Origin: Tetrastigma voinierianum
Lineage: Eukaryota; Streptophyta; Magnoliopsida; Vitales; Vitaceae
DNA length: 64,000 bases
Reading direction: 5' to 3'
NCBI GenBank assembly: GCA_016808115.1
Contig: JAEQBH010001849.1
Location: 620,001-684,000 of the forward strand
Below the pieces are notes generated by a model. The model was not told the origin of the DNA. It searched no databases and worked only from the letters and a program-made list of their open reading frames with translations. Shown here piece after piece: positions 11,640-22,399 of this stretch; position 1 is the stretch's first letter, and each line of letters opens with the position of its first letter. Made by a program: the position numbers and the translations under genes.

Positions 11640-12257
11640 TGCAAAGTTTTTGAAAGGTCTTTGTACAGTAAAAGGGGTTGGGTATTGAGAAGAAGGCATT
11701 TCTAACTGAACAAGTCAGTGCCATAATCCAAAGCAAGAACCCAGTCAAATACAAGGATCCTGGATCTCCCACAATTTCAGTCAACATAGGTGGGACTAGC
11801 ATAGACAAATCAACTGCTAGATTTGGGGGCCGGTGTGAACCTCTCTTTGCCATACTCGGTGTATAGCGATTAAGGTTTGGGAGAGCTTAAACCTACTAAC
11901 ATCACCCTATCCTTGGCCGATCGATCGGTGAAGATCCCTAAGGGGATAGTTGAGGATGTGTTGGTGAAGGTAGACAAATTCTACTATCCAGTAGATTTTG
12001 TAGTGCTTGACACCGAGCCAATAGAGAATGGGCCCAATCATGTGCCAATTATCCTGGGAAGACCATTTTTGGCCACTGCTAATGCAATCATCAATTGCCG
12101 GAATGGAGTAATGCAACTTACATTTGGCAACATGACATTGGAGCTAAACATATTCCACTTGAACAACAAGCACAAGCTGGTAGAAACTGAAAATCAAATG
12201 ACTGATGAAGTTGGTTCAGTTAGTCGGGATGCGGGAAATTTGAATATCCAGAATTGA
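11640..12257 (+). pseudogene. Retropepsin of the pol-less element
   Basis: The open frame 11877-12257 (126 codons) has GELKPTNITLSLADRSVKIP, GIVEDVLVKVDKFYYPVDFV and VPIILGRPFLATANAIINC, the C-terminal two thirds of an Athila/Tat-type aspartic protease. The active-site segment lies just upstream (about 11820-11850) in another frame as DLGAGVN, so a frameshift separates active site and flap. It then runs to a NMTLELNIFHLNNKHKL tail. In autonomous relatives RT follows within a few hundred bases; here it does not. Confidence 0.82.
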
Positions 12258-12779
12258 TAATATGGCGAATGCAGTCTTGGTATTGCCATCGATGTACTAG
12301 CAGGCGATTGGGTTCGAATTCAATCGAGTGAAGACAGCAGTCAACAATAGAAATCCGGCGCGAGGAATCGGCTCGAGGCCCGCTGCGGGGTTGAGGGAGA
12401 TCATCCCTTGACCCACCATGAGTAAGTTGTGATATTGATCTGGTTTAGTGTTCTCAAAAGCAGTGCGGTTCAATAAATTTTGGTTTTATTTAATTTAGTC
12501 AATTTCTATAATTTTAGCTATTTTTTAGTATGTTACCTAATTTAGCAGCTTGCCATTTTTAGAAACTTGGTAATTATATTATAGTATCGTATATTAAATT
12601 ATTAGATATATATTATAATAATTTAATTATAATAATTGTTATTTAATAGTGTTAATATTTTAATCTTTGAAAATTTTGAAGTGCGAGTGGTGAAAAGGCT
12701 CAAATTAAGCTATAATAGCGAAATTAAGTGAAAGGACCCTTCGGTACCTTTAATGAAAACATAAAATGAGGGGAGGTTG
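12258..12779 (+). other. AT-rich spacer where pol would be expected
   Basis: A short GC-richer remnant after the protease (to about 12420) gives way to AT-rich DNA with runs such as TATTATAATAATTTAATTAT near 12610. No RT, RNase H or integrase motif is seen on either strand. This is the likely site of the pol loss. Confidence 0.6.
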
Positions 12780-14740
12780 GCTTTTCATTACCTCATCCTC
12801 CCTCGACCACAGAGCCTAGTAGGTCTTAGGCCACATCCACTCTGCTTGCGCTCGAGCAGTAGAGCCCGGGGTTTCACGGCTGGCTGCGCCACTGAGCCAC
12901 ACCGGTGCCGGGTGGTCACCGATTGCCGCGAGTCCTGACCCAGCCTGCCGGAATCCGCATGCGCTGCCTCCTGTCTTAGAGCCACAGCAGGCCACTACAG
13001 TGGCCAGAGCCTGAGCACACTGCCGTCTTACTGTTCGCACTAAGCGCGAATCTTTGTGACTGCAGGCACGGCTACTGCCGTGGCCGTGCGGTCCTGCGCC
13101 ACGACCCTTCTTGCCGATCTTGATGAGCCTTGGTTCATCGTGTCCCTCACTGCGGTAACCGGTGCGTCGGCTGATGAGCAGCGGTCGGCCTTGCGGTGCC
13201 TGGTTTAGTTCTCTTCGGCGAGCCCTACCGATCCTTTAGGACTATAGTTATGGTTCGCACCGGAGGTGGGTCAGCCTCGACTTCGGGTCGGTTCGACCGT
13301 GAGAGGCCGGGCGGTCCGGCTCGGGTTCGGACCGTGCCGGCTCCGGTCGAGCGTTACGAGGAGCCTCGGGGTTTAGGAAGAGTACAGAACACGGATGGGG
13401 ACCGGGCCGTCCTGTACCGTGAAGATCTAGGAGGGCCCACGAGGCCCTCAGCGAGCCGTGCCGGCCGGTGGAGTCATTCTCATCCGGACCTCGGTAGTCA
13501 CACCTTTCGTAATTTTGTAGGCGACCTCTTCGCCTCGGTTATCGCCGACCTCCCGGGATCGGGAGGCGGGTTGTGCGTCGGGAACCGGAATCCGAGGAAT
13601 GTGCGGCTCCTGCATGCGAGTTTCATCGGGGTCGTGATGTCCCAACGGCTGTTGGTGACCATGGGTCGGGGACTCGTGCGTGTCGGCCCACTCCACCTTA
13701 CCATTCCCTTGAGGCGAGGCAGTGTGTACCCCGGGGTGGTTCTACAGTTCTATCATTTGATGACCTCCGGTGGAGCGCTGGTAGCTCGAGCTCGGTTCAC
13801 TATCGTGTCGCCCGGGAGTGCTTAGGCGGCCGGACATATCGATCGCGTTGGGCTGCGGATGCGCGAGCGATTTAGAAGGTTATCGGATTACTGGTCTCAC
13901 CCACCTCGGCGGGAGATGGTCGCATTCTTGCCCCAGACACCACAGTAGGGCGGTCTCTTCGGGGAGGCAGCTCAGCCTCGGATGCTCTGGTCGATCCACT
14001 GTTCCGGGACTAGCCTTTTCCGTGCCAGACGTATATGCGGCGTAGGGGGCCGTTCTAGAGGCTCTTTCACCCAGGGTCTCGAGAGGGATCTTGGTTTGAA
14101 TCCCTCGGCCCGGTGATAAACCTCCACATTACGCCGGATAAGGTCCATCGTAGGGCACGGCTCGGCGAGAGTCTTCACTTGCTGATGCAGGACGTATGCG
14201 GGTCCTCGAGCACATGGAGCTCGGAGGGCCTCGGATTGGCGGAGGGATTGATGCCCTCGGAGTCCTGTCGATGGAGGCGGCGATGGTCATGCCCGTATCT
14301 TTTATCCTCGGCGCTGATACCCGGGAGGAGGTTACGGTTCGAGGCGAGCATTCTCACACGAGAGGAGGTAGTCGTGCGAGCTGAGGTGGAGAGGAGTCAG
14401 CTGCCGGATCGTTCTCTCAATCTCTGCTCTACTACTTGGCCGCGGCCACTGCGATCTCACCAGCCCGTCTTATCGACCACGGCATTCTCAGGCACATACC
14501 GCGTCGATTCGAAGAGCTAGCGTACATTGGCCGTCTTTGTATGTTCTTTAGCCGCTGCCGAGGCGGCAGGACCCGAGGTTGGCTCGGCGGGGCCACTCTA
14601 GGTCTTTCACTCCATCGCTGCGGCGAGATCGCGACACGTTTCGTGTCTCTGCGTTCACGACCCGAACTGAGCCCGCGGCCGGCGGCTTCTTTGGATATGT
14701 TAGCGCGGCGGCGGTAGCTCTGAGACCCACACACCACGAA
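12780..14740 (+). pseudogene. GC-rich env-like / 'plant transposon protein' region
   Basis: This ~2-kb block is strikingly GC-rich against its AT-rich surroundings. An ATG at 13250 begins MVRTGGGSASTSGR with a basic, Ser/Pro-rich N-terminus like the ORF3 (env-like) proteins of Athila-type elements. The frame continues to VYPGVVLQFYHLMTSGG near 13720-13770. In shifted frames there follow a GAVLEALSP segment (14050), KVHRRARLGESLHLLMQD (14140-14190) and RVLEHMELGGPRI (14197-14235). The order and spacing fit that family from memory, not from a search. At least three frameshifts break it. The 470 bases before the ATG are GC-rich too and unassigned; TTTGTGACTGCAG near 13052 resembles a splice acceptor. 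Confidence 0.6.
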
Positions 14741-14904
14741 GTGAGGTGGTTTGATTTCTTTATGATTTTGTATAGTTGTGACTTTATCGGCCCACTCTTA
14801 ATTTGTGTAGGATTCATGTATTAGCCATAGTAGGCAGTGATATTTTTGTATGTTTAGCTTTGATATGCATGTACTAGCCATTTTGACTATATCAAAGCTA
14901 TCAC

Positions 14905-14947
<43 letters not shown>

Positions 14948-16043
14948 GTTTTCTCGCGCTTGCATATCACTTTTTGTACTTACCCATATGTAATCGTTTT
15001 GTCTTCAATTGAACAATTGGTGCTTTAGTGTGATTGAATTGCCTTTAAATGGAGAAATTGAAACCTGTTTGTCACCTTAATGTTAAGAACAACTCCATGC
15101 ATGATTCGAGTTTTTGGTCATTTAAGATTCTAAGCGTGTTCAACTTGAATATTTCCCCTTTGACTAAATTCACCTGTTTCTTGCTTTGAATTATACCTGA
15201 TAGGTTGTGAAATTGTATGCCTCTCTTGCGCCTTGCAAAGCGGCCTTAGGCATGTTAACCTAGGATAGGTTTGTGTTACCCACATTTGAGATAAATGTAG
15301 TCTTCCAAAAGGAAAGAAAGAAAAAAAGCAAAAAGAAAAAGAAAAGAAGAAAAAGAAAAATAAAGTCGTGACACTTTGCCTTGAAACCCGAGCACGGTCA
15401 GAAATTATATAAGCCTTTAAACCAGAATGCCCTAAACCTTAATTGGTTGGGAGTCATCGACTTAGTGCTCGTTACGGGTGAGATGGGTGAGAGTTTAGTG
15501 TTGTAGTTGTAATTCTCGAAGTCCTTCGGTCAGGGAGTAAAGCACAGTAGAGTTTGTGGTCAAGTGATCCTTTTGGCTTGATGCCCTAAACCTTACTTGG
15601 TTGGGAGTCATCGGTGGACCCCCGTTACACAGACTTTGGTGAAATCGAGTTTTAAGCATTGCACCCTACATTGTAGTTAAATAAAGAAAGAAAAGTGTAG
15701 CTTTTCCTATCTAGGTTGTTCGACGACAAGGCCGTACGATGCTTCTAGGTTGGGAGGGAAATAATTTTTGCACTTTATTGGCTCAATCTACAGTTTACAT
15801 TAGGAACCATTAGATTTTAGTGGAAATTAGGTTGAATTCTTTGGATCAGATGTTGACCTTAAATTTGTTCTTTTTATGGTTTGCTCTCTCATGTAGGTTT
15901 TGAAACTTGGTATCAATTGTTCATTTAAAGGCATTGCTTATATGTACATACACCTTTTTGAACCCGCAAACTTTTTGAGAAATCACGCCATTTCCTTTTT
16001 TGTTTAGCATTGTAAAGGGTTAGCGATGATGTCGGTTGGGGTG
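14741..16043 (+). other. 3' untranslated part of the pol-less element
   Basis: This is AT-rich and non-coding. It holds a TA microsatellite (14908-14945), a purine tract of A and G runs (15305-15365) that could act as a polypurine tract, and a duplicated block. GCCCTAAACCTTAATTGGTT at 15429 recurs with one change at 15579, each followed by GGGAGTCATCG. The sequence right before the 3' LTR (GTCGGTTGGGG) is only weakly polypurine. Confidence 0.6.
14908..14945. repeat. (TA)n microsatellite
   Basis: Uninterrupted TA dinucleotides, about 19 units, inside the 3' untranslated part of the pol-less element. Confidence 0.97.
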
Positions 16044-17405
16044 TGATTAGTGCCCAAAAGTGCTATTTTGAATTCCCTATTCGAGATAGGTTTTGGCAGG
16101 TGCTTTTTCTTGGCGCTAATGTCATTATCGGTCGCGATTAGGGTGTTGGTCTACTTAGTATCACTTATGCCGTTTCGAGGGTTATTTGTGGTTATTTTGC
16201 GAGGTTTTATTGTACCTCGTCCATTAAAGTCGAATTTGATATCGAGATGTGTTGAACCATGAAGGTGAAACTATTTCCAGTATCGACATATCAAAATTCG
16301 GTGATGAAATAAAGCGAAAGTGAAGATGGAGGATGCGTAGGGACGGTGAAACGGCAATTCCGGGGAAATTTCGCTATGATTGCGAAAATTTAGTTGGGAT
16401 TGCGAAAATTGCAATCTAAGCGAGGTGAGAGAGCTAGCTAGGCTAAGCGAAATTTCGCTATATAGCGAAAATCACTGTGCCTTGCGAAATTCTTCATTTT
16501 CGCTATCTCTCACATTTTTCGCTAGGCTAGCGAAATTTTCGCTACCTAGCGAAATTCAGCATTCATAGCGAAAATTCTCATTTTTCGTATCTCTTGTCTG
16601 GTTCGCTAAACTGGCGGGAAATTTTCCCTGAAATTCCTTGCCACATTAATTTGTGTAATTAATGTAAACGACCCGTTTTGGTGTATTACCTCCTTGTCCC
16701 TTGTATTAGCGATATTTTTAGGTTTTTCTTGTAGTTCACATTGGGTGGCCTATATAAGCCCCATCATTTGTAACCCTAAGCAATCTTTTAGCCTTTTCAT
16801 TTTATGTAAATATCTCCATGACTTTAGTTTTAAGGGTTTGCTTTTCTCTCTTCTCTTCTCTTTCTTTTTATTTTTTCTGGTACTTAAACACTCCTCTTGA
16901 GGATGACAACTCAAGAGATGCTTGGCTAAGCCTTATAGCTTTGAAGAGGAGGGTTGCTAGCTTGGTTTTGGGGTTGCTGCAGGTTGTCCTCTTACTGTAA
17001 AGGTTACAGGTACTGTATTTATGGTTCCATATCTTCAAACTAGGGTTTAAAACTATTTAATGTCATTACTTTGAGGTCGATACTTACCATGCTTTGGGAG
17101 TCTGATGCATACTTATTGTTAGATACCTTTGTTATTCTTTCAGATGGCCTTTACGAGCCCGAAATGAGGTTAGTGGTAGGGTTTTAAAGCGAAAGAAATT
17201 TATGAATGCATATTGCTGTGTTGACTCAAATAGGAGGGTTTCTAGGGTTAGGGTTTCTAGTTAAACAAAGATCAGGTTATGGCTTGGACTATAGGTTGCT
17301 TGCCATGATGCGAGGATAAAACCAGGGACACTTGTTACCCAGTGTTGTCAAGTTAGTGACCTAAACCTTCAAAGATTACCTTTTCACACTTCACTTTAGG
17401 TTTGT
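16044..17405 (+). repeat. 3' LTR of the pol-less element, 3'-truncated
   Basis: It starts TGATTAGTGCCCAAAAGTGC and follows the left LTR block by block, through the GCGAAA array, TATATAAGCCCCATCA (16751), GGATGACAACTCAAG and the GGTTGCTTGCCATGATGCGA segment (about 17301). Similarity fades at about 17405, roughly 220 bases before the proposed end of the left LTR. The two LTRs differ by many small indels as well as substitutions. Confidence 0.8.
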
Positions 17406-18028
17406 AAATGATTCCACGATAAAAACGATTCTTAACAAATTATAAACAAGCGAATAATATAAAATACTAATCTTTAATCCATACACAATTGTGGCGAAGT
17501 TCAGCAACACCCTAGGTATAAATCTAGAACATGCGAATAGCAGAACACCGGTGTTTAATTTATAAAACATCATTATTTCTGAAAAAAATACAAAATGATT
17601 GCTCTTCTCCAAGGTCGAAGTCGCTGCTGTTATGATTTATGTGCCCTAGTTCGTGGCTCACCGATCAAATACTGATTCTCGTCACCTTTTTGCTTTAATG
17701 ATTGAGAGGCGAGAGCTCGCGGCGCGTCGTGACGTTGCGATGTCGCGACGTTGGGACGTCGCGACGTTGAGATGTCAAGACGTTGCCGCTTGTCGACTTC
17801 TATATGTTATTACTTGTCGCGATGTTGGGGCGTCCGCGGCGATGGGGAGCGTTGCGACGTTCCGACCACCTTTATGCCCTTTGCCTGCGCTCCGAATTCT
17901 TCCAAAACTACCCTTTTCCTTTGCATTCACCGCAGTTGCACCGTCGGATATTGGGCTGCAAAATCGTATTTAACTATAAAATAAAAATTTAAAAATTGCC
18001 AGATGCCTTGAATTTATGACCTGAGTGT
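17406..18028. other. Unassigned segment with GACGTTGCGATGTCGC repeats
   Basis: No convincing gene. From 17725 to 17870 short units around TCGCGACGTTG recur (GTCGTGACGTTGCGATGTCG, CGACGTTGGGACGTCGCGAC and so on), like the GTCGCGAC arrays in the 52110-54600 LTR. It may be the remainder of the Athila-type LTR split at 7996. The short overlapping frames at 17653-17992 are a by-product of this repeat. Confidence 0.4.
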
Positions 18029-18612
18029 TTAACCAACGTCGAGAAGATGATCGACAAGAGGTGTTGTAGGAGGACAAGGATGGTGAGTATAAACCTGAAG
18101 TGGTCGAGTCATGACATCTGTAGGTGGAGAAGGGAAATCTGGAGATGGTAAGACAAGAGGAATGGATAAGACATCCGGAACATGAGGACGCATTGTAGAG
18201 GAGAAGGAGGAATCCTCAAAGAATGTGACATCAATAGAGATAAAGTAGCGATTAATGTCAAGAGAATAACAATGATAACCCCTTTGAAGGCGAGAATAAC
18301 CCAAAAAGACAGCTTTGGCTGAGAGTTTGTCTTGTCCAGGAGTGAGAATATGAACAAAACAGACATAACCAAAGACACGAGGATGGAGGCAAAAGAGGTT
18401 GATTTAAGATTCGGACGGGGAAAGTTATAGTAGTCCAAGGGTGATCTTGACGATTCACGAGTGTCGCGAAAAATTTGGGCACAACCCCGTTTGCCATTCT
18501 GTTGGGGATTTTGCTGTCCCAGAACACAAAGTTCGATTTTGGACAATCCGAAACCCGTGAAACGGTCTTTTAATGTCCAGCGCGTCATAAACAAACCACC
18601 CCAACACCACAA
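18029..18612 (-). pseudogene. Ty1/copia integrase C-terminal fragment
   Basis: Minus-strand translation gives PRVFGYVCFVHILTPGQDKL then AKAVFLGYSRLQRGYHCYSL and DVTFFEDSSF, the conserved block at the end of copia integrase that leads into RT. Upstream (about 18480-18500) PQQNGKRG is close to the PQQNGVAER motif of the integrase core. The segment is split over two frames. Integrase would insert the cDNA; this fragment lacks the catalytic residues and the rest of the element. Confidence 0.85.
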
Positions 18613-18739
18613 ATTCTTTGAAAACTGAAGAAACCCATGACCATTACGGCCCCTAGGCGTAAAATGTCAGTAGGAGGAACTTTACCTCTTGTTCTTGATT
18701 TGAGTTCTTCTGAATGCAGGTGCACTTTACTATGTGACA

Positions 18740-19270
18740 CTCCTTCCTTTTCCTCTTTATTTTTCCTCTCTTCCTCCTTTTTCTTCTTCTCTTTTGTTCC
18801 TTCCTTTCTCTTTTCCTTTCCTCCCTTTCTCTTTTCCCTTCCTCCTCGCTGCTGGCACAACACACGCATGCGAATAGCCCGGTGACCCTTATATAGTCTT
18901 CAAAGGAGCCATGCATGTTGACACATGGCATGCCATGTGTCCCACATGCATAGGCCTTTGCCATGCATTGTGACACATAGCTTGCCATGTGTCACCCACA
19001 TGGTTCACCATGTGTCATCCACATGGCTCGCCATGTGTCACTCGACACCCGTTGCTTCGAAATACATGAAATTTCGATTATCTTGGAATCCAACGAAATT
19101 TGACTGGATAGCTAGATTTCGCGAGACGATTCCAACGATACAATCCGTTTCGTTATCTGAAATCTAAAAAAATTTCAACTTTTCTCCGGACTATTCCGAT
19201 AAATTACCGTTTTGCCCTCCTTTTTTTTTTTTGAAAAAAATTTAAATTTAAAATTTTCACGGGTTTTACA
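18740..19270 (-). repeat. Partial LTR related to the chromovirus LTR at 41775-49559
   Basis: The right end (GCTAGATTTCGCGAGACGAT ... CCGTTTCGTTATCTGAAATC ... GGGTTTTACA at 19261-19270) matches the right ends of the two chromovirus LTRs (about 43480-43614 and 49430-49559), including the terminal TTTTACA. Read on the minus strand this is the TGTAAAACC LTR start. It contains a CT-rich tract (about 18745-18845) and a short tandem repeat. The left end is not defined. Confidence 0.6.
18981..19049. repeat. 23-bp tandem repeat with CCATGTG...CACATGG dyads
   Basis: Three units at 18981-19003, 19004-19026 and 19027-19049, each of the form CTTGCCATGTGTCACCCACA TGG, with looser copies to the left from 18905. 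Each unit is an imperfect dyad, so the block could form hairpins. Confidence 0.85.
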
Positions 19271-20380
19271 AAAAGGAAAAGAATTAACGAACAACACTAT
19301 AACATGAATTAATGAACAAGTAGAGTGCATACGAGTTTAACTTGTACCTTGAAACATGTGGACATTCTTCTATTTATTGATTCTCATTGCATTATTATTA
19401 ATGAGTTTGACTTAAATTGTAAATAGCTTTTTTTATATTATATTTCATTTATCATTTTATTAATTTTGAACAAATTTTTTTTTAGTATTCATGTAAAAAG
19501 TTCTTTCAGGTTGATAAAGATAATTGGGTATTAAGATGTAAAAAAAAAAAGATAATGGCTAATAATAATAATTAATTCACGTGCAAAAAAAAAAAAATCC
19601 ATTGAATCTAAATGGAACTTCTAATTTTTATTTTTTGGTTGAACTTTTCTCATGCTTTCAAGTCAATATTGGTTTTGTGAGTGTAAAAGATATTGATCAT
19701 GGACAAGTATTTTTGTTATTAACCTCGATGTTGATTCATTTTTTAAAGTTTGTAGCACTTTTAATTTTATGTTTTTATAAAATATATTACTAACATGAAT
19801 AAATAATTTTTTTTCTTTAAAAAAAAAAAAACTTGGTGGTTTCTTAAGCTCATTTCACCATTTTTTTCCCACCACATTCATTACAATAAAGAAAAGTCTA
19901 TGGGAAATAGAAAAAATCTAGAAAAAAAGACCAAAATTTACTTGTTCATATTGTATGGTAAAACGTAGAATGGGTATTACCCAATCATATGAAAACACGT
20001 GGAAGAAAGAAGCAACGGTAAAATCACGCGCCCACATGAGAACCGAATGAAGAAAGGGGACACGTGGCCGTACCAGACTCATCATTTTGTTTCCTACAAA
20101 ACATATCAGGTTATTAGAATAAGAGTTATAAAATTCAAACAAATAATGTTAGAGGGTATTCCATAGTATAAGGACTGTACTTGAATTGAAAAGGTTTGTG
20201 CTTTCATCGAAAATGCACTCTGAGTCTCTGGTAAAGCTTTGATAAATAAATATTCAATATGCTATAAATAAATTAATAATTTTGCTCAAATAATAAAATC
20301 TCTATTATATGGACTAGATGTAATAATGTTAAAGGCCGAAACTGGAGGCCCAAGAAAGAGATTCAAATATAAAAGCTCAC
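19271..20380. other. AT-rich DNA, no gene seen
   Basis: Homopolymer-rich, AT-rich sequence with several A and T runs of 10 or more. Only short chance frames; no motif recognised. Confidence 0.6.
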
Positions 20381-21075
20381 GGGTTCGAGGGATGGCAAAG
20401 GGACCGATTCGGGACGGGTCGACCTTGTTCCAACCCCGTCTCGATATTTTAAAAAAAACTCCCAAACCCGAAATAGACTCGATAAGAGATGGGGGCGGGG
20501 TTAAATTTTTTTTGGCAAACCCGTCCCGGTTCCGACTCCCCCCAAACGCCCCACATAGTCCCGACCCCAATCTCTTTCTCCCATTTCTCTCTTTCTCCCA
20601 CCAAACAGAGGAGAGCCACCCCCCCACCCCTTCCAAAAAAAAAAAAAACAATAAAAATCCTTGCTTTTTTTTTTTTGGAAGCTTCTTCCTCTCCTGATAC
20701 TTATCTGCGGCTGATGGCTACCCAGTGAAAATGTCTTAGCGGCTACTCAAGTAAAAAATGTCGAGTGAAGTAAGATTTGGGGTAAAGATTTTGAGAGAAC
20801 GATGAAGGTGAAGATCTGAAATGTGACTTGGTGTGATTAATGGCACGAATTTTGAGATATAGATTTTTCAGATGTGTGGCTTAAGTAAAGGTGTGGACTG
20901 AGTTTTGAGATTTGGAGTATGGCTTGAGTGAAGGTATGGACATGGGTTTCTCAAATTCGTGTAACTTGAGTGAAGTTGTAGGGGGGGCAAGGGTTTCGAT
21001 TCGGGTTTTTAACATCTTTCCCTAATCCGTTTAGATATACCATACGATCCCATTAGGCGGTGCGAAAACCCATCC
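20381..21075 (+). mobile_element. Two truncated hAT-like element ends
   Basis: AGGGATGGCAAAGGGACCGA (20389) followed by TTCGGGACGGG resembles the GGATGGCAAACGGGGCGGG ends of common plant non-autonomous hAT elements, with the usual GGGGCGGGG internal run near 20490. A second similar start, AGGGGGGGCAAGGGTTTCGA TTCGGG, is at about 20981 in the same orientation. Matching opposite ends and target duplications were not found. Frames crossing 20286-20728 are low-complexity artefacts. Confidence 0.4.
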
Positions 21076-21159
21076 CATCCGACCTTCATAAGTCTCAAAG
21101 GGCCGAATTAACCTAGAAGTGAATTTAGTTTTGTGCACCTTCTGAAAGCGGGAAGAAGA

Positions 21160-21890
21160 TGGAGGTGGAGAAGGGGTTTCCTTTGGAATGGGCTTCTTTG
21201 TAGAACTCAAACTCTACATGGTGATGAAAAACCCACGACAAGAGTATCATGACATTGGCTGTTTTTATACGGACTTGGGCCAAGATGAGACGTCCTTACG
21301 TCTTCGTTTCAAATCTTTCAGATCTGATCACCGACTCGGACTTCCCTAAGCATCATACCTCCATGTTGGCAGGAAAACCATCTCCCATCGTTGAAGAGAT
21401 TGAAGGTAAGATTTACGTGCTGTCGGGTTCTCCTTGGCAGTCATACTGTCTACTGCCCACTCCAACGTTTGAGGTTTATGACCCATTGATTGAGCAATGG
21501 AAGGCCCTTCCTGATCCTCCTTTCCATGCGTCACGTTTTAAAGATTCTCAAAATTTTGACGTACTTGCTCACTCTGTTGTGGGAACCACCCTTTATGTGA
21601 TGGCTTGGAGCCACATTGACAATTGCGATTGTTATTATTCTTGCAATGTTAATGACGAAAATTGGAAGATTATTGGGAAATCAGTCATTGAGGTACTCGT
21701 CGGGGTCCTCCCTTGATGGCTTTGTATATTGGCAAGTTTGTGCCTGATTCGTGCCACAGTAGGTGTACTTAGAATCAACAATATTTATCTTTCGGTTCCC
21801 TCCCTCTTTGCCGTATAAGCTATTGCGATATAGTGGCTCTAAGGTCGAACTTCGAGGATGGGTTTCTTCGTACAATGACTTACGGTGAGA
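21160..21890 (+). pseudogene. Kelch-repeat (possibly F-box/kelch) gene fragment
   Basis: A 155-codon frame at 21249-21716 contains a kelch-type repeat: VEEIEGKIYVLSGSPW followed by FEVYDPLIEQWKALPDPPF, with the G-K-IYV, YDP and W-LPDPP hallmarks of a beta-propeller blade. A second blade follows (VVGTTLYVMAW). Near 21690 the frame shifts (SSLDGFVYW continues in the next frame) and then meets a stop. Pieces such as ELRGWVSSYNDLR at about 21850 suggest more of the protein downstream. F-box/kelch proteins select ubiquitination targets in plants. No F-box is visible here, so only kelch is supported. It is either a broken copy or a retro-fragment. Confidence 0.6.
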
Positions 21891-22399
21891 TCAAATTGAT
21901 TTGTTGGGTAAATTTGGATTTCAGGTTGGTTAAAGCAATTGAGGTTTTGGGGTTTAAGACTGAAAATAAAAACAAGTTAAAATGTAAAGTAGAAGCTCGG
22001 CCGAAGTGTTAGGTCATTGGGTTGGAGTTCTAGATCCTTGAAGTTCGGGGTCCTTTCCTCGCGTTGGGGAGGATGACATATAGTCATTTCAAGCCAGACT
22101 TATTTAGCTCTATAAAACCCCAGCAATTACATCTTTCGAAATAGTCTCTTGTCTCCAGTGATCACCGGCTTAGTGTGAGTCTCCTGGACTCCCCTTTCAA
22201 TAGGTCATAGAGGGTAACTAATGAATCTCAGTGGATCTAACAGCCAGCATCCCGAACCTAAAGGCTTGCAAATAAGCTAGCCCATTCAAAAGGAGGGTCG
22301 AAGGGATAAAAACCTACATTGAAAGAACACGGTGGCGGTGGATACTGCGTGAAGAACGGGGACCTCACAGTAGCCTCCATATCACGCACCCGACAACAT
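21891..22399. other. Unassigned DNA
   Basis: No gene recognised. A TATA-like TCTATAAAACCCC occurs near 22110, but nothing downstream looks coding. Confidence 0.4.

Larger units (their letters stand above)
7996..17405 (+). mobile_element. Non-autonomous Ty3/gypsy element: gag, protease, env-like, no pol
   Basis: Two direct LTR copies start with TGATTAGTGC at 7996 and 16044 and can be aligned by eye for about 1.3 kb. Between them on the plus strand are gag (about 10005-11350), protease (about 11640-12257), a GC-rich env-like region (12780-14740), a purine-rich tract (15305-15365) and the 3' untranslated part. I found no RT, RNase H or integrase motif in any frame. The right LTR appears truncated at its 3' end near 17405 compared with the left one, so the 3' boundary and a target duplication are missing. 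The element probably depended on a relative for polymerase, or lost pol by deletion. Confidence 0.75.

Noticed and set aside
13196..13825. 209-codon frame read as a host gene
   Set aside because: It lies between the protease and 3' LTR of an element, and its end matches the env-like/plant transposon protein pattern that continues downstream in shifted frames.
18585..18988. Lys/Arg/Glu-rich frames on the minus strand
   Set aside because: Translation of a CT-rich tract in an LTR fragment; low complexity.
20286..20728. Overlapping frames of 79-123 codons on both strands
   Set aside because: Low-complexity proline and lysine runs over a hAT-like end and A/T homopolymers; no domain.
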